Both the position numbers and the translations under genes were made by a program. A DNA stretch of 47,886 nucleotides from NCBI GenBank assembly GCA_021202245.1, contig JAJQDK010000010.1, forward strand, positions 1 through 47,886, written 5' to 3'. The notes beneath the pieces were generated by a model, which did not search any database, was not told where the DNA came from, and saw only the letters and a program-made list of their open reading frames with translations. Positions 32,020 to 40,771 of this stretch are shown here, one piece after another. This stretch comes from Clostridiales bacterium (GTDB taxonomy: Bacteria; Bacillota; Clostridia; Oscillospirales; Acutalibacteraceae). The stretch's first letter is position 1; the number at the start of each line of letters is the position of its first letter.

Positions 32020-32373
32020 TTAAATAAGCTCAATGATTGCCATTTCAGCGCCGTCGCCTCTGCGGGGACCGATTTTGGTTACTCTGGTGTAGCCGCCGTT
32101 TCTGTCGCTGTATTTGGGAGCAATTTCATTGAAGAGCTTGCTTGTAACATCTTCCTTTGTAACAAAAGACAATACAAGACGTCTGTTATGAAGTGTATTA
32201 TTCTTTGCAGTAGTAATCATCTTCTCTGCCATAGCCTGAACTTCCTTGGCACGAGTAAGAGTAGTTTCTATTCTGCCGTTTTCTAAAAGAAAGGTAACCA
32301 TAGCACGGAGCATAGCTGTTCTCTGAGCTGTAGTTCTTCCTAATTTTCTTGTACCGGGCATTATTGTATTCAC
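32020..32373 (-). CDS. rplQ: 50S ribosomal protein L17
   Basis: A large-subunit protein near the exit tunnel. 117 aa, a common bacterial length. The family N-terminus RKLGRTTAQRTAMLRAMVTFLLENG and the TTLTRAKEVQAMAEKMIT segment are plain. It is the last gene of the operon, 30 nt after rpoA as usual in the alpha cluster. A strong minus-strand terminator follows. Confidence 0.97.
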   Translation of the reverse strand: MNTIMPGTRKLGRTTAQRTAMLRAMVTFLLENGRIETTLTRAKEVQAMAEKMITTAKNNTLHNRRLVLSFVTKEDVTSKLFNEIAPKYSDRNGGYTRVTKIGPRRGDGAEMAIIELI

Positions 32374-32403
32374 TCCTTTACCGTTTTGGGTTATTAAAGG
32401 GTT

Positions 32404-33357
32404 TTATTCGTCCTCTTTTTGAAGACTGAAGCCGAGAGAACTGAGCTTCTGGACAACTTCCTCAAGCGATTTTCTGCCGAGGTTGCGAACCTTCATCATA
32501 TCCTCTTCGGACTTGTCGATTAAATCCGCCACCGTGTTAATTCCGGCACGCTTTAAGCAGTTGAAGGAACGTACAGACAAATCGAGATCCTCGATGGTCA
32601 TCTCAAGAACTTTCTCCTTGCCCTTGTCATCCTTTTCAACCATAACCTCAGTGTTTGAAGCCTTGTCTGAAAGATTAACAAAGAGGTTAAGATGCTCGGT
32701 AAGAACCTTGGCTGCAAGCGATACAGCCTCCTGAGCGTTGATAACTCCGTTGGTCCAAACATCGAGAATAAGCTTGTCATAGTCGGTAATCTGACCTACA
32801 CGGGTATTGTCAACCGTATAGTTTACCTTTAACACGGGAGTATAAATCGAGTCTATCGGCAAAACGCCGATAACATTGTTTTGGCTAAGCTGCTTGTTGC
32901 GCTCAGATGTAATATAGCCTCTGCCTTTGTCAATGGTTATTTCCATATTGAGCTTTGCGCCGTCGCCGAGTGTGGCAATGTGGAGGTCGGGGTTTAAAAT
33001 CTCAACCTCATTATCGCACTTGATGTTGCCCGCAGTTACCTCGCAGGGGCCCTCGGCTGCAATTTCAACAACCTTGGGGCTTACCTCGTGGAGCTTGGGG
33101 ACAAGACTTTTCATATTAAGAACAATTTCCGTAACGTCTTCCTTTACGCCGGGAATAGTTGAAAATTCGTGAAGAACACCGTCAATTTTTAATGATGTAA
33201 CGGCACAGCCTTCAAGAGAAGAAAGCAGTACACGGCGCAGACTGTTGCCGAGCGTATTGCCAAAGCCACGCTCAAGCGGTTCAACAACAAATTTGCCGTA
33301 CTTTCCGTCCTCGGTTAATTCCTCGGTTTCAATTCTTGGCTTTTCAATTTCAATCAT
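32404..33357 (-). CDS. rpoA: RNA polymerase alpha subunit
   Basis: A dimer forms the scaffold for beta and beta' assembly. 317 aa. The N-terminal domain (about 1-230) has FVVEPLERGFGNTLGNSLRRVLLSS and the dimerisation segment TSLKIDGVLHEFSTI. The C-terminal domain (about 245-310) has FNCLKRAGINTVADLI and VRNLGRKSLEEV, the helix-hairpin-helix that contacts UP elements and activators. A 73-nt gap to rpsD holds a GC-rich hairpin (GCCGC/GCGGC, near 33385). Confidence 0.98.
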   Translation of the reverse strand: MIEIEKPRIETEELTEDGKYGKFVVEPLERGFGNTLGNSLRRVLLSSLEGCAVTSLKIDGVLHEFSTIPGVKEDVTEIVLNMKSLVPKLHEVSPKVVEIAAEGPCEVTAGNIKCDNEVEILNPDLHIATLGDGAKLNMEITIDKGRGYITSERNKQLSQNNVIGVLPIDSIYTPVLKVNYTVDNTRVGQITDYDKLILDVWTNGVINAQEAVSLAAKVLTEHLNLFVNLSDKASNTEVMVEKDDKGKEKVLEMTIEDLDLSVRSFNCLKRAGINTVADLIDKSEEDMMKVRNLGRKSLEEVVQKLSSLGFSLQKEDE

Positions 33358-33430
33358 TCGCGAATCCTCCTTACATTATGCAGCCGCGCAAGCGGCCCAT
33401 CTGTGTGTAATCTGCCTATGAAAAATGGGA

Positions 33431-34033
33431 TTACTTGGAGTACAACTCAACGATGAGGTGTTCTTCAACAGGAAAGTCTATGTCTTCTCTCTGCGGTGCT
33501 GCAATAACCTTTCCGCCCAAAAGATTTTCGTTCTTCTGGAGCCATTTGGGAGTCATTACAGACGAAGTTTCACCCTCTGCAATAGATTTAAATCTTGTAG
33601 TTGAGCGGCTCTTTTCCTTAACCTCAATTACATCGCCTACCTTGATAAGGTACGAGGGGATGTTCACCTTCTTACCGTTTACGGTAAAATGAGCGTGGTT
33701 TACAAGCTGTCTTGCTTCTCTTCTTGTAGCTGCAAGACCAAGTCTGAATACTACGTTGTCGAGTCTGCGTTCAATGGTTGTGAGCAATACCGAACCGGTG
33801 ATGCCCTCAGCCTTTTCAGCCTTTTCATAGTAGCTTCTGAACTGCTTTTCGCCGATACCGTAAACAAACTTAACCTTCTGCTTTTCGGTAAGCTGCATAC
33901 TGTATTCGCTCTTTTTTCTTCTCATTTTTCCGCCCGGATTTCTGTTGGACTGCTTTTTGGAATAGCCCATTACTGCGGGCGAAATGCCTAATGCTCTGCA
34001 GCGTTTTGCAATGGGCTGCATATTTTTAGCCAT
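33431..34033 (-). CDS. rpsD: 30S ribosomal protein S4, zinc-free type
   Basis: A primary 16S rRNA binding protein that nucleates the 30S body. 200 aa. The S4 RNA-binding domain is at about 92-155 (RLDNVVFRLGLAATRREARQ, HFTVNGKKVNIPSYLI). The N-terminus MAKNMQPIAKRCRALGI has one Cys instead of the four zinc ligands of the C+ form, so this is the C- type. Its place between rpsK and rpoA is the clostridial arrangement; in B. subtilis rpsD is unlinked. Confidence 0.97.
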   Translation of the reverse strand: MAKNMQPIAKRCRALGISPAVMGYSKKQSNRNPGGKMRRKKSEYSMQLTEKQKVKFVYGIGEKQFRSYYEKAEKAEGITGSVLLTTIERRLDNVVFRLGLAATRREARQLVNHAHFTVNGKKVNIPSYLIKVGDVIEVKEKSRSTTRFKSIAEGETSSVMTPKWLQKNENLLGGKVIAAPQREDIDFPVEEHLIVELYSK

Positions 34034-34058
34034 AGTAGAATTTCCTCCTTATTTATTA

Positions 34059-34460
34059 CTATACACGTCTTCTCTTGGGAGGACGGCATCCGTTGTGAGG
34101 AATTGGAGTTACGTCTTTAATCATAGTAACCTCAAGTCCTGCTGACTGCAATGCTCTGATTGCAGCCTCTCTTCCCTGTCCGGGACCCTTAATGTATACT
34201 TCAACGGATTTCATACCATGCTCCATTGCTGCCTTTGCAGCTGTTTCTGCTGCTGACTGAGCGGCAAACGGAGTTGACTTCTTTGAACCTCTGAAACCGA
34301 GCTCACCTGCGCTTGCCCATGAAACAGCGTTGCCCTGTGTGTCGGAAATAGTAACAATGGTATTATTAAATGTTGACTGGATATGTGCTGCGCCCTTTTC
34401 AATGTTTTTGCGCTCACGGCGACGGCGAATAACCCTTTTTCCACCTTTTGATGCTGCCAT
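34059..34460 (-). CDS. rpsK: 30S ribosomal protein S11
   Basis: A platform protein that helps shape the mRNA exit and Shine-Dalgarno region. 133 aa. Conserved blocks are GAAHIQSTFNNTIVTISDTQGN, GFRGSKKSTPFAAQSAAE and TPIPHNGCRPPKRRRV at the C-terminus. The gene is 15 nt after rpsM with a GGAGGG-type binding site. Confidence 0.97.
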   Translation of the reverse strand: MAASKGGKRVIRRRRERKNIEKGAAHIQSTFNNTIVTISDTQGNAVSWASAGELGFRGSKKSTPFAAQSAAETAAKAAMEHGMKSVEVYIKGPGQGREAAIRALQSAGLEVTMIKDVTPIPHNGCRPPKRRRV

Positions 34461-34475
34461 AGTCCTTTGCCCTCC

Positions 34476-34844
34476 TTACTTCTTCTTATTAGCCATGGTC
34501 TTACGGGGACCTTTGCGGGTACGAGCGTTGGTTTTGGAACGCTGACCTCTTACGGGAAGGCCTTTTCTGTGGCGAACGCCACGGTAACAACCAATATCAA
34601 TAAGTCTTTTAATGTCATAAGCTATGTCACGGCGAAGGTCACCTTCAACACGGCAGTTATGCTCAATATATTCTCTGAGCTTTGATACATCCTCTTCGGT
34701 TAAATCTCTGACACGAGTGTCGGGATTAACTCCTGTTGCAGCAATAATGTCGTCTGCAGTTTTACGTCCGATACCGTAGATATAAGTCAAACCGATTTCA
34801 ACTCTTTTATCTCTCGGCAAGTCAACACCTGCTATACGAGCCAT
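34476..34844 (-). CDS. rpsM: 30S ribosomal protein S13
   Basis: A head protein that contacts the P-site tRNA and the 50S subunit. 122 aa. MARIAGVDLPRDKRVEIGLTYI at the N-terminus and RHRKGLPVRGQRSKTNARTRKG near the C-terminus are diagnostic. It starts 48 nt after rpmJ. Confidence 0.97.
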   Translation of the reverse strand: MARIAGVDLPRDKRVEIGLTYIYGIGRKTADDIIAATGVNPDTRVRDLTEEDVSKLREYIEHNCRVEGDLRRDIAYDIKRLIDIGCYRGVRHRKGLPVRGQRSKTNARTRKGPRKTMANKKK

Positions 34845-34892
34845 TCAGTTGCACCTCCATATAAAATTAAAATATTTTCTGTTTTTAGGTAA

Positions 34893-35006
34893 TTAACCCT
34901 GACGCTGTTTGTGCTTAGGGTTCTCGCAAATAACTAAAATCTTACCTTTTCTTTTGATGATTTTGCACTTGTCGCACATTTTCTTTACTGATGGTCTGAC
35001 TTTCAT
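34893..35006 (-). CDS. rpmJ: 50S ribosomal protein L36
   Basis: A 37-residue protein read directly from the minus strand: ATG at 35006, TAA at 34895-34893. It begins MKVRPSVKKMCDKCKIIKRK and ends HKQRQG. The zinc ligands Cys11, Cys14, Cys27 and His32 are all present, so this is the zinc-binding form. Its place between infA and rpsM is standard. AGGAATG lies a few nucleotides upstream. Confidence 0.95.
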   Translation of the reverse strand: MKVRPSVKKMCDKCKIIKRKGKILVICENPKHKQRQG

Positions 35007-35049
35007 TTACAATCATTCCTTTCTAAAAAGTCGTGTTTCTCTACCTGAG

Positions 35050-35268
35050 TTACTTTGAACGCCAGGTAATTCTTCCTCTGTTCAGGTCATACGGCGACAT
35101 CTCAACCGTAACCTTATCACCCGGCAAAATACGAATAAAATTCATTCTGAGCTTGCCTGAAATAACAGCTAAAATCACGTGACCATTCGGCAGCTCTACC
35201 TTAAACTGTGTATTGGGAAGAGCTTCCTTAACTATACCTTCAATTTCAATTACATCCTGTTTAGACAT
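35050..35268 (-). CDS. infA: Translation initiation factor IF-1
   Basis: Binds the 30S A site during initiation. 72 aa, exactly the usual length when started at the ATG at 35268 (MSKQDVIEIEG). GGAGG lies 8 nt upstream of that ATG, and a start further upstream would add residues not found in the family. OB-fold landmarks are GIVKEALPNTQFKVELPNGH, RMNFIRILPGDKVTVEMSPYD and RGRITWR. It begins 4 nt after the KOW gene. Confidence 0.97.
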   Translation of the reverse strand: MSKQDVIEIEGIVKEALPNTQFKVELPNGHVILAVISGKLRMNFIRILPGDKVTVEMSPYDLNRGRITWRSK

Positions 35269-35272
35269 ACCG

Positions 35273-35518
35273 TCAACCTCCGTTTTCAATAAATTCTTTT
35301 AAAATTCTTTTTATCTGCGGATTGGTTTCAAAAGAACCCTCGATAACCGTATTTGTGGGCGCAAGGTGAATCAGCTTCTTCCTTTTGGGGTGTTCAACCT
35401 TTCTGCGCCTGCCGTCTGCTATATAAGCATACTCGGCGTCCGTGTCAAGCACTATGAAAAAGCCGCCCTTGTCACGCCCCGCCTTTGCCTTCACTATGCT
35501 TCCTCTTTGTGTGTTCAT
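35273..35518 (-). CDS. KOW-domain RNA-binding protein (L14e-like)
   Basis: An 81-residue protein with an N-terminal KOW motif (GSIVKAKAGRDKGGFFIVLDTD) and a basic segment (ADGRRRKVEHPKRKKLIHL). It resembles the short L14e/COG2163-type proteins placed between map and infA in many Clostridia. An RNA or ribosome role is expected but not defined. It is 9 nt after map and 4 nt before infA, so it is cotranscribed. Confidence 0.85.
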   Translation of the reverse strand: MNTQRGSIVKAKAGRDKGGFFIVLDTDAEYAYIADGRRRKVEHPKRKKLIHLAPTNTVIEGSFETNPQIKRILKEFIENGG

Positions 35519-35527
35519 AAATCACCT

Positions 35528-36280
35528 TTAGTCACACAGGGTCATAATTTTGGGCCCGTCGGGAGTAACGGCAACCGTGTGCTCAAAATGTGCGGAAAGC
35601 TTGCCGTCCTTAGTGACGGTGGTCCACTCATCATCGAGTACACGCACCTCAAATGTGCCCTCGTTTACCATGGGTTCAATGGCTATTGTCATACCCGGAA
35701 TAAGTCGCACTCCCCTTCCGAGTGTGCCGTAATTGGGTACGCTTGGGTCTTCGTGTAATTTCGCACCTACGCCGTGGCCGACAAAATCTCGTACCACCGA
35801 GTAACTGCGAGCTTCGACATACTTCTGAACTGCGCTGCCGATATCGCCTATGCGATTGCCGGCAAGAGCCTTGTTAATTCCCTCATAAAGGCTCTCCCTT
35901 GTGGTGTCGAGCAAAGCCTGCGCCTGAGCGCTGATTTTGCCGCAGGGAAACGTAAAGGCGTTGTCGCCGTGGAATCCCTCATAGTATGCGCCAACATCCA
36001 CGCTTACTATGTCACCTTCCTTAAGGACGTGTTTCTTGCTTGGTATGCCATGGATAACCACGTTGTTTACGGAAATGCATGCGCTTGCAGGAAATCCGCC
36101 GTAACCGAGAAACGAGGGAGTTGCGCCCTGTTTCTCGATATATTTGCGGACAATCGTATCTATTTCATAAGTAGTAATGCCGGGCTTTACAGCCTCTCCC
36201 GCAGCACGCAGCGCCTCGGCAGAAATTCTGCAGGCGTCTTTCATTTTTGAAAGCTCCCGTGCTGTTTTAATAATTACCAT
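35528..36280 (-). CDS. map: Type I methionine aminopeptidase
   Basis: Removes the initiator Met from nascent proteins. 250 aa with the pita-bread fold metal ligands in context: Asp in VSVDVGAYYEG, Asp in HGDNAFTF, His in FVGHGVGAKLHEDP, Glu in MTIAIEPMV and Glu in HFEHTVAV. There is no N-terminal zinc or SH3-like extension. It begins 3 nt after adk. Confidence 0.97.
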   Translation of the reverse strand: MVIIKTARELSKMKDACRISAEALRAAGEAVKPGITTYEIDTIVRKYIEKQGATPSFLGYGGFPASACISVNNVVIHGIPSKKHVLKEGDIVSVDVGAYYEGFHGDNAFTFPCGKISAQAQALLDTTRESLYEGINKALAGNRIGDIGSAVQKYVEARSYSVVRDFVGHGVGAKLHEDPSVPNYGTLGRGVRLIPGMTIAIEPMVNEGTFEVRVLDDEWTTVTKDGKLSAHFEHTVAVTPDGPKIMTLCD

Positions 36281-36283
36281 ACT

Positions 36284-36916
36284 TTAAGCCTCTATTGCTT
36301 CAAGGATAAGCTTCGTTGTATCATCAACGCTGTCCTGTCCCTCTACATTTACAAGCTTGTTCTGCTTTTTGTAGTAGTCAACAAGGGGCTCGGTCTCTTT
36401 GTGATATACATCAAGACGTGCAAGTACGGTGTCGGGGTGGTCGTCCTTGCGCTGAACAAGGGTGCCTCCGCAATCGTCGCATACTCCATCCTTCTTGGGC
36501 TTTAAGTTCACAAGATGATAGGGTTTGCCGCAATTTTCGCAGACACGGCGTCCGGACATACGGTTGATAATTCTTTCGTCAGCTACGTCGATGTTGATAA
36601 CGTACTGAATATCAACGCCCATTTTGTCCAGAGCCTCAGCCTGAGGAATGGTTCTGGGGAAGCCGTCAAGAATGAAACCCTTTTTGCAGTCATCCTCGGC
36701 AAGTCTTTCTTTGACAATGCCGATTACAACCTCGTCGGGAACAAGCTTGCCTTCATCCATAAAGGACTTAGCCTTCAAACCCATCTCAGTGCCGTTTTTC
36801 AGCGCTTCACGGATCATATTACCGGTAGAAATTGTGGGAATATCGAAGTGCTCGCAAAGTACAGCGGCTTGAGTGCCTTTTCCTGCACCGGGAGCGCCCA
36901 ACATAATAATGTTCAT
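36284..36916 (-). CDS. adk: Adenylate kinase
   Basis: Interconverts ATP + AMP and 2 ADP. 210 aa. The P-loop is MLGAPGAGKGTQA. The AMP-binding region includes PTISTGNMIREAL, and the LID has RRVCENCGKPYH and CDDCGG, a four-Cys zinc site typical of Gram-positive enzymes. DGFPRTIPQAE is conserved. It lies between secY and map as in most Firmicutes. Confidence 0.98.
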   Translation of the reverse strand: MNIIMLGAPGAGKGTQAAVLCEHFDIPTISTGNMIREALKNGTEMGLKAKSFMDEGKLVPDEVVIGIVKERLAEDDCKKGFILDGFPRTIPQAEALDKMGVDIQYVINIDVADERIINRMSGRRVCENCGKPYHLVNLKPKKDGVCDDCGGTLVQRKDDHPDTVLARLDVYHKETEPLVDYYKKQNKLVNVEGQDSVDDTTKLILEAIEA

Positions 36917-36938
36917 TATTATACTCCTTTAAAACTGA

Positions 36939-38249
36939 TTAGTCAAGAAATCCTTTGTAGTGACGCATCATCATCTGAGATTCAAGCTGCTTAACGGTAT
37001 CAAGAGCAACACCTACAAGAATGATAATTGACGTACCGCTGATTGACATCATTCCCATTCCCGTTGCAGCTCCGTAAATATGGGGAACCATTGCGATAAC
37101 TGCAAGGAAGAGAGCGCCGATCAATGTGATTCTTGACAGAATATTTTTGATGTATTCTGCTGTCGGAGCACCCGGACGAATACCGGGGATTGTACCGTTG
37201 TTTGCTTTCAGATTGTTGGCCATTTCAACAGGATTGTACTGAATAGTTGTGTAGAAATAAGCGAACATTATAATGAGGATAAAATACAATACCAAATACA
37301 ACCATCCGGTGGTATCAAAGGCGGCAAAGAACTTGCCCCAGAAGCCGTCATCCTCTTCTAAGCCGATGAACAGATTGATTGTACCGGGAATTGATAAAAT
37401 TGAGCTGGCAAAAATGATAGGAAGCACGCCGCCGAGAGCAACCTTGATGGGAAGATGGCTTGACTGGCCGCCGTACATTTTTCTGCCTACTACACGCTTA
37501 GCGTACTGAATAGGGATACGTCTTTCGCTGTCCTGCATAAATGTGATAACCCAGATAACAGCGATAAAGATAACAGCCCAAAGAGGTACGAGTACATAGT
37601 ACTGAGTAGCGCCGTTTGAACCGAGTGCCCAATACTGACCGAGCGTGCTGATTGTTGTGGGGAGCTGAGCAACGATGCCGGCAAAAAGTAGAATGGAAAT
37701 ACCATTTCCTATGCCGTGAGAGTTGATCTGCTCACCGAGCCACATCATTAACGCCGTGCCGGCGGTAAACACAAGAATAATTACAACCGCTGCAAACCAC
37801 ATATCAAAGCCTGAGTTGTAAACGGTAACGCCGCTGCTCTTCAGATAGAAGAAGTATGCGGTGCCCTGAATAAGGCCGAGACCAACGGTTACATAACGTG
37901 TAATTGTGCTGATTTTACGTCTGCCTGCTTCGCCCTCCTTTGCCATTCTCTCCAATGGAGGAATAGCAACGGTGAGGAGCTGCATAATGATGGAGCTGTT
38001 GATATACGGAGTGATACCCATTGCAAACAAGGTTGCGTTTGAAAAGGCACCGCCCGAAAGTGTGTTGATGTAGGCAAGCATTGTGTTGCCTGTTTCAAAT
38101 CCGCCCATTGCATCCGCAAGTGCGGTTTGGTCAAGAAATGGAACCGGAATTACGGAACCGATTCTGAATATGATAACGATTAAAAGTGTAAATAAGATTT
38201 TCTTTCTGAGTTCAGGAATTGCCCAAGCGTTTCTTATTGTTTTAAACAC
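36939..38249 (-). CDS. secY: Preprotein translocase channel SecY
   Basis: The protein-conducting channel of the Sec system in the cytoplasmic membrane. 436 aa with ten predicted helices. Landmarks include RIGSVIPVPFLDQ in the first loop, GITPYINSSIIMQLL (helix 2 plug region), the cytoplasmic loop ERRIPIQYAKRVVG, HLPIKV and YNPVEMANNLKANNGTIPGIRPG. The ATG follows the rplO stop with no intervening base, so the two are translationally coupled. Confidence 0.98.
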   Translation of the reverse strand: MFKTIRNAWAIPELRKKILFTLLIVIIFRIGSVIPVPFLDQTALADAMGGFETGNTMLAYINTLSGGAFSNATLFAMGITPYINSSIIMQLLTVAIPPLERMAKEGEAGRRKISTITRYVTVGLGLIQGTAYFFYLKSSGVTVYNSGFDMWFAAVVIILVFTAGTALMMWLGEQINSHGIGNGISILLFAGIVAQLPTTISTLGQYWALGSNGATQYYVLVPLWAVIFIAVIWVITFMQDSERRIPIQYAKRVVGRKMYGGQSSHLPIKVALGGVLPIIFASSILSIPGTINLFIGLEEDDGFWGKFFAAFDTTGWLYLVLYFILIIMFAYFYTTIQYNPVEMANNLKANNGTIPGIRPGAPTAEYIKNILSRITLIGALFLAVIAMVPHIYGAATGMGMMSISGTSIIILVGVALDTVKQLESQMMMRHYKGFLD

Positions 38250-38693
38250 TTAAACCACCTCAGCCTTTCCGCCGGCAGCCTCAATAGCAGCTTTAGCTGA
38301 CTCGGAAAAAGCTGAAACCTTTACAGTAAGTTTCTTATCGAGTTTGCCGTTACCAAGAATTTTAACGGCGTCAAAACCGTTCTTAATCACGCCTGCATTA
38401 ACGAGAGCCTCAGCGTCAACCGTTGCTCCGTCATCAAACTTTCTGTTTAGTGTGCTGAGATTGATTGCAGCTACGTTTTTAGCAAAGATGTTGTTAAAAC
38501 CTCTTTTTGGAACACGACGCTGTAACGGCATCTGACCGCCTTCAAAGCCCGGACGGATACTGCCGCCTGAGCGAGCCTTCTGTCCCTTGTGACCCTTGCC
38601 GGCTGTTTTGCCCCAGCCTGAGCCGTGTCCTCTGCCGATTCTTTTGGGAGCCTTTTTGGATCCTTCAACCGGTGAAAGTTCGTGTAACTTCAT
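38250..38693 (-). CDS. rplO: 50S ribosomal protein L15
   Basis: A large-subunit assembly protein. 147 aa. The N-terminus MKLHELSPVEGSKKAPKRIG and the glycine-rich GRGHGSGWGKTAGKGHKGQ are diagnostic, followed by GFEGGQMPLQRRVPKRGF. It starts 19 nt after rpmD and touches secY. Confidence 0.97.
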   Translation of the reverse strand: MKLHELSPVEGSKKAPKRIGRGHGSGWGKTAGKGHKGQKARSGGSIRPGFEGGQMPLQRRVPKRGFNNIFAKNVAAINLSTLNRKFDDGATVDAEALVNAGVIKNGFDAVKILGNGKLDKKLTVKVSAFSESAKAAIEAAGGKAEVV

Positions 38694-38712
38694 TTAATTC
38701 GCACCTCCCTGC

Positions 38713-38883
38713 TTACGCTTCACTAACCTCTATGAGGTGGATAATTTTTGCTGCCTTGCCCTTTGTCTGAGGGTTATCGGGCTGAACGGTTGTGTCGCCG
38801 ATTTTCTTCAGACCCAAAGCGTGGGCGGTTGCAATCTGATCCTTTTTAGCGCCGATAAGGCTTTTTACTAATTTAATTTTCAT
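38713..38883 (-). CDS. rpmD: 50S ribosomal protein L30
   Basis: A 56-residue protein read directly on the minus strand from ATG at 38883 to TAA at 38713. It begins MKIKLVKSLIGAKKDQIATA and contains LGLKKIGDTTVQPDNPQTKG, the L30 signature. It lies between rpsE and rplO as expected. GGGAGG precedes the start. Confidence 0.95.
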   Translation of the reverse strand: MKIKLVKSLIGAKKDQIATAHALGLKKIGDTTVQPDNPQTKGKAAKIIHLIEVSEA

Positions 38884-38900
38884 CTTAAGCAACCTCCCTA

Positions 38901-39398
38901 TTATAAAATTTCCTTAACGGATTTACCACGGATAGCAGCAACTTCATCAGCTGTTCTGAGAGCCGAAAGACCTGCAAGAGTAGCTCTTACAACATTGCAG
39001 GGGTTGTTTGAACGAAGAGCCTTTGTTCTGATATCCTTAATGCCTACTGCCTCTACAACGGCACGAACCGGGCCGCCTGCGATAACGCCGGTACCGGGTG
39101 CGGCGGGCTTCATAAGAACCTTACCTGCGCCGTATTCGCCGATTATCTCGTGCGGAATTGTTGTGCCTCTGAGAGAAACCTTCATAAGATTTTTCTTTGC
39201 GTCCTCAATACCCTTGCGGATAGCGTCGGGAACCTCGCCTGCTTTGCCGATACCGAAACCAACGGTTCCGTTGCCGTCGCCGACAACCACGAGAGCCGCA
39301 AATTTAAAAATTCGTCCGCCCTTAACCGTCTTTGATACACGGTTAATGGTAACTACTCTTTCCTTTAATTCGCCTGTTATTTCAACTGTTTTAGCCAA
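38901..39398 (-). CDS. rpsE: 30S ribosomal protein S5
   Basis: A 30S body protein involved in decoding accuracy and the spectinomycin site. 165 aa. The N-terminal dsRNA-like domain has RVSKTVKGGRIFKFAALVVV and GDGNGTVGFGIGKAGEVPDAI. The C-terminal half has PAAPGTGVIAGGPVRAVVE. No deletion is apparent in the loop where spectinomycin-resistance changes occur. Confidence 0.97.
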   Translation of the reverse strand: MAKTVEITGELKERVVTINRVSKTVKGGRIFKFAALVVVGDGNGTVGFGIGKAGEVPDAIRKGIEDAKKNLMKVSLRGTTIPHEIIGEYGAGKVLMKPAAPGTGVIAGGPVRAVVEAVGIKDIRTKALRSNNPCNVVRATLAGLSALRTADEVAAIRGKSVKEIL

Positions 39399-39416
39399 AG
39401 TTATTCCTCCTCTTCC

Positions 39417-39776
39417 TTAGAAATTGAGGCCGCCCTCACGAGCGCCTTCGGCCAATTCTTTTACACGGCCGTGATATATGTTACCGCCTCTGTCGAATAC
39501 AACATCGGTGATATTCTTTTTCTTGGCACGCTGCGCAATAAGTGCGCCGACTGCCTTTGCTGCCTCTTTGTTTCCGCCATTACCCGTAATGGTCTTGTCA
39601 AGGCTTGATGCCTGAGCAAGTGTTACACCGGCTACGTCGTCAATAATTTGAGCGTAGATATTGTTAGTAGAGCGGAATACGCACAAACGCGGACAAGCTG
39701 CTGTTCCGCTGACTTTGCTGCGGACTCTCTTATGGCGTTTTGCGCGTGCCTTTTTTGTATCAGGTCTGCTTACCAT
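39417..39776 (-). CDS. rplR: 50S ribosomal protein L18
   Basis: A 5S rRNA binding protein. 119 aa. KARAKRHKRVRSKVSGTA and PRLCVFRSTNNIYAQIIDD near the N-terminus and FDRGGNIYHGRVKELAEGAREGG at the C-terminus identify it. It lies between rplF and rpsE with gaps of 18 nt on each side. Confidence 0.97.
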   Translation of the reverse strand: MVSRPDTKKARAKRHKRVRSKVSGTAACPRLCVFRSTNNIYAQIIDDVAGVTLAQASSLDKTITGNGGNKEAAKAVGALIAQRAKKKNITDVVFDRGGNIYHGRVKELAEGAREGGLNF

Positions 39777-39794
39777 TTATAATTCACTCCTTAA

Positions 39795-40337
39795 TTATTT
39801 GCCCTTACCGGCCTTGCCTTCCTTGCGGCGAATAACTTCATCAGCGTACTTAATACCTTTGCCCTTATACGGCTCCGGTGGACGCTTTTCTCTTACTTCG
39901 GCAGCAAACTGACCAACCTTTTGCTTATCAATGCCGACAATAACAATCTTGTTGGGATCGGGAACTTCAATCTTGATGTCGTCCGTATCCTCAACAATTA
40001 CCTGGTGAGAAAAACCGAGGTTCATAACGCATTTGTTGCCCTGCTTCTGGACACGGTAACCAACGCCGTTTACTTCAAGCTCCTTCTTGTAGCCTTCGGT
40101 AACACCGATCACCATATTGTTGATAAGTGTTCTTGTAAGGCCGTGAAGCGAGCGGTTTTCTTTTGCATCATCCGGACGAGTAACCTCAATTACGTTGTCC
40201 TTGATTTCAACTGTCATAGCGGGGTTGTACTTGAAATCGAGCGTTCCCTTGGGTCCTTTGACAGTGATTACGCCGTCAGCAATAGTAGCTGTAACTCCGG
40301 CGGGAATATTTATAGGTTTTCTTCCAATTCGAGACAT
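39795..40337 (-). CDS. rplF: 50S ribosomal protein L6
   Basis: A large-subunit protein near the factor-binding site. 180 aa. MSRIGRKPINIPAGVT at the start, the middle TRTLINNMVIGVTEGYKKELEV and the C-terminal RPPEPYKGKGIKYADEVIRRKEGK are clear family signatures. Confidence 0.97.
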   Translation of the reverse strand: MSRIGRKPINIPAGVTATIADGVITVKGPKGTLDFKYNPAMTVEIKDNVIEVTRPDDAKENRSLHGLTRTLINNMVIGVTEGYKKELEVNGVGYRVQKQGNKCVMNLGFSHQVIVEDTDDIKIEVPDPNKIVIVGIDKQKVGQFAAEVREKRPPEPYKGKGIKYADEVIRRKEGKAGKGK

Positions 40338-40352
40338 TTATCGCACCTCCTC

Positions 40353-40751
40353 TTACCAAATGTAAGCGAGAACTTCGCCGCCAACATGCTCTTTGCGTGC
40401 CTGACGGTCTGTCATAACACCCTTAGATGTGGAAATGATGGCGATTCCGAGTCCCTTCATTACCTTTGGCATATCTTCTGCATTGCTGTAAATACGTAAA
40501 CCGGGCTTAGACACACGGCGAAGACCTGTGATAACAGGAGTCTTGTCTGCTGTGTATTTAAGATTTACTTTAATTACGCCCTGCTTGCCGTCTTCTATAA
40601 CTGTGAAATTCCTGATGTAGCCCTCGTCAACAAGAATCTGACAAATGGCTTTTTTCAGGTTTGATGAAGGAATTTCAACAGAGTCGTGCTTTGCTGAGTT
40701 AGCATTACGGATTCTTGTAAGCAAATCAGCGATTGTATCTGTAATCTGCAT
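40353..40751 (-). CDS. rpsH: 30S ribosomal protein S8
   Basis: A central-domain 16S rRNA binding protein; in E. coli it represses the spc operon by binding its mRNA. 132 aa. MQITDTIADLLTRIRNA at the start and STSKGVMTDRQARKEHVGGEVLAYIW at the end are diagnostic. No S8 target fold was identified by eye near rplE here. Confidence 0.97.
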   Translation of the reverse strand: MQITDTIADLLTRIRNANSAKHDSVEIPSSNLKKAICQILVDEGYIRNFTVIEDGKQGVIKVNLKYTADKTPVITGLRRVSKPGLRIYSNAEDMPKVMKGLGIAIISTSKGVMTDRQARKEHVGGEVLAYIW

Positions 40752-40771
40752 TGCGTTTTACCTCCCTTTAC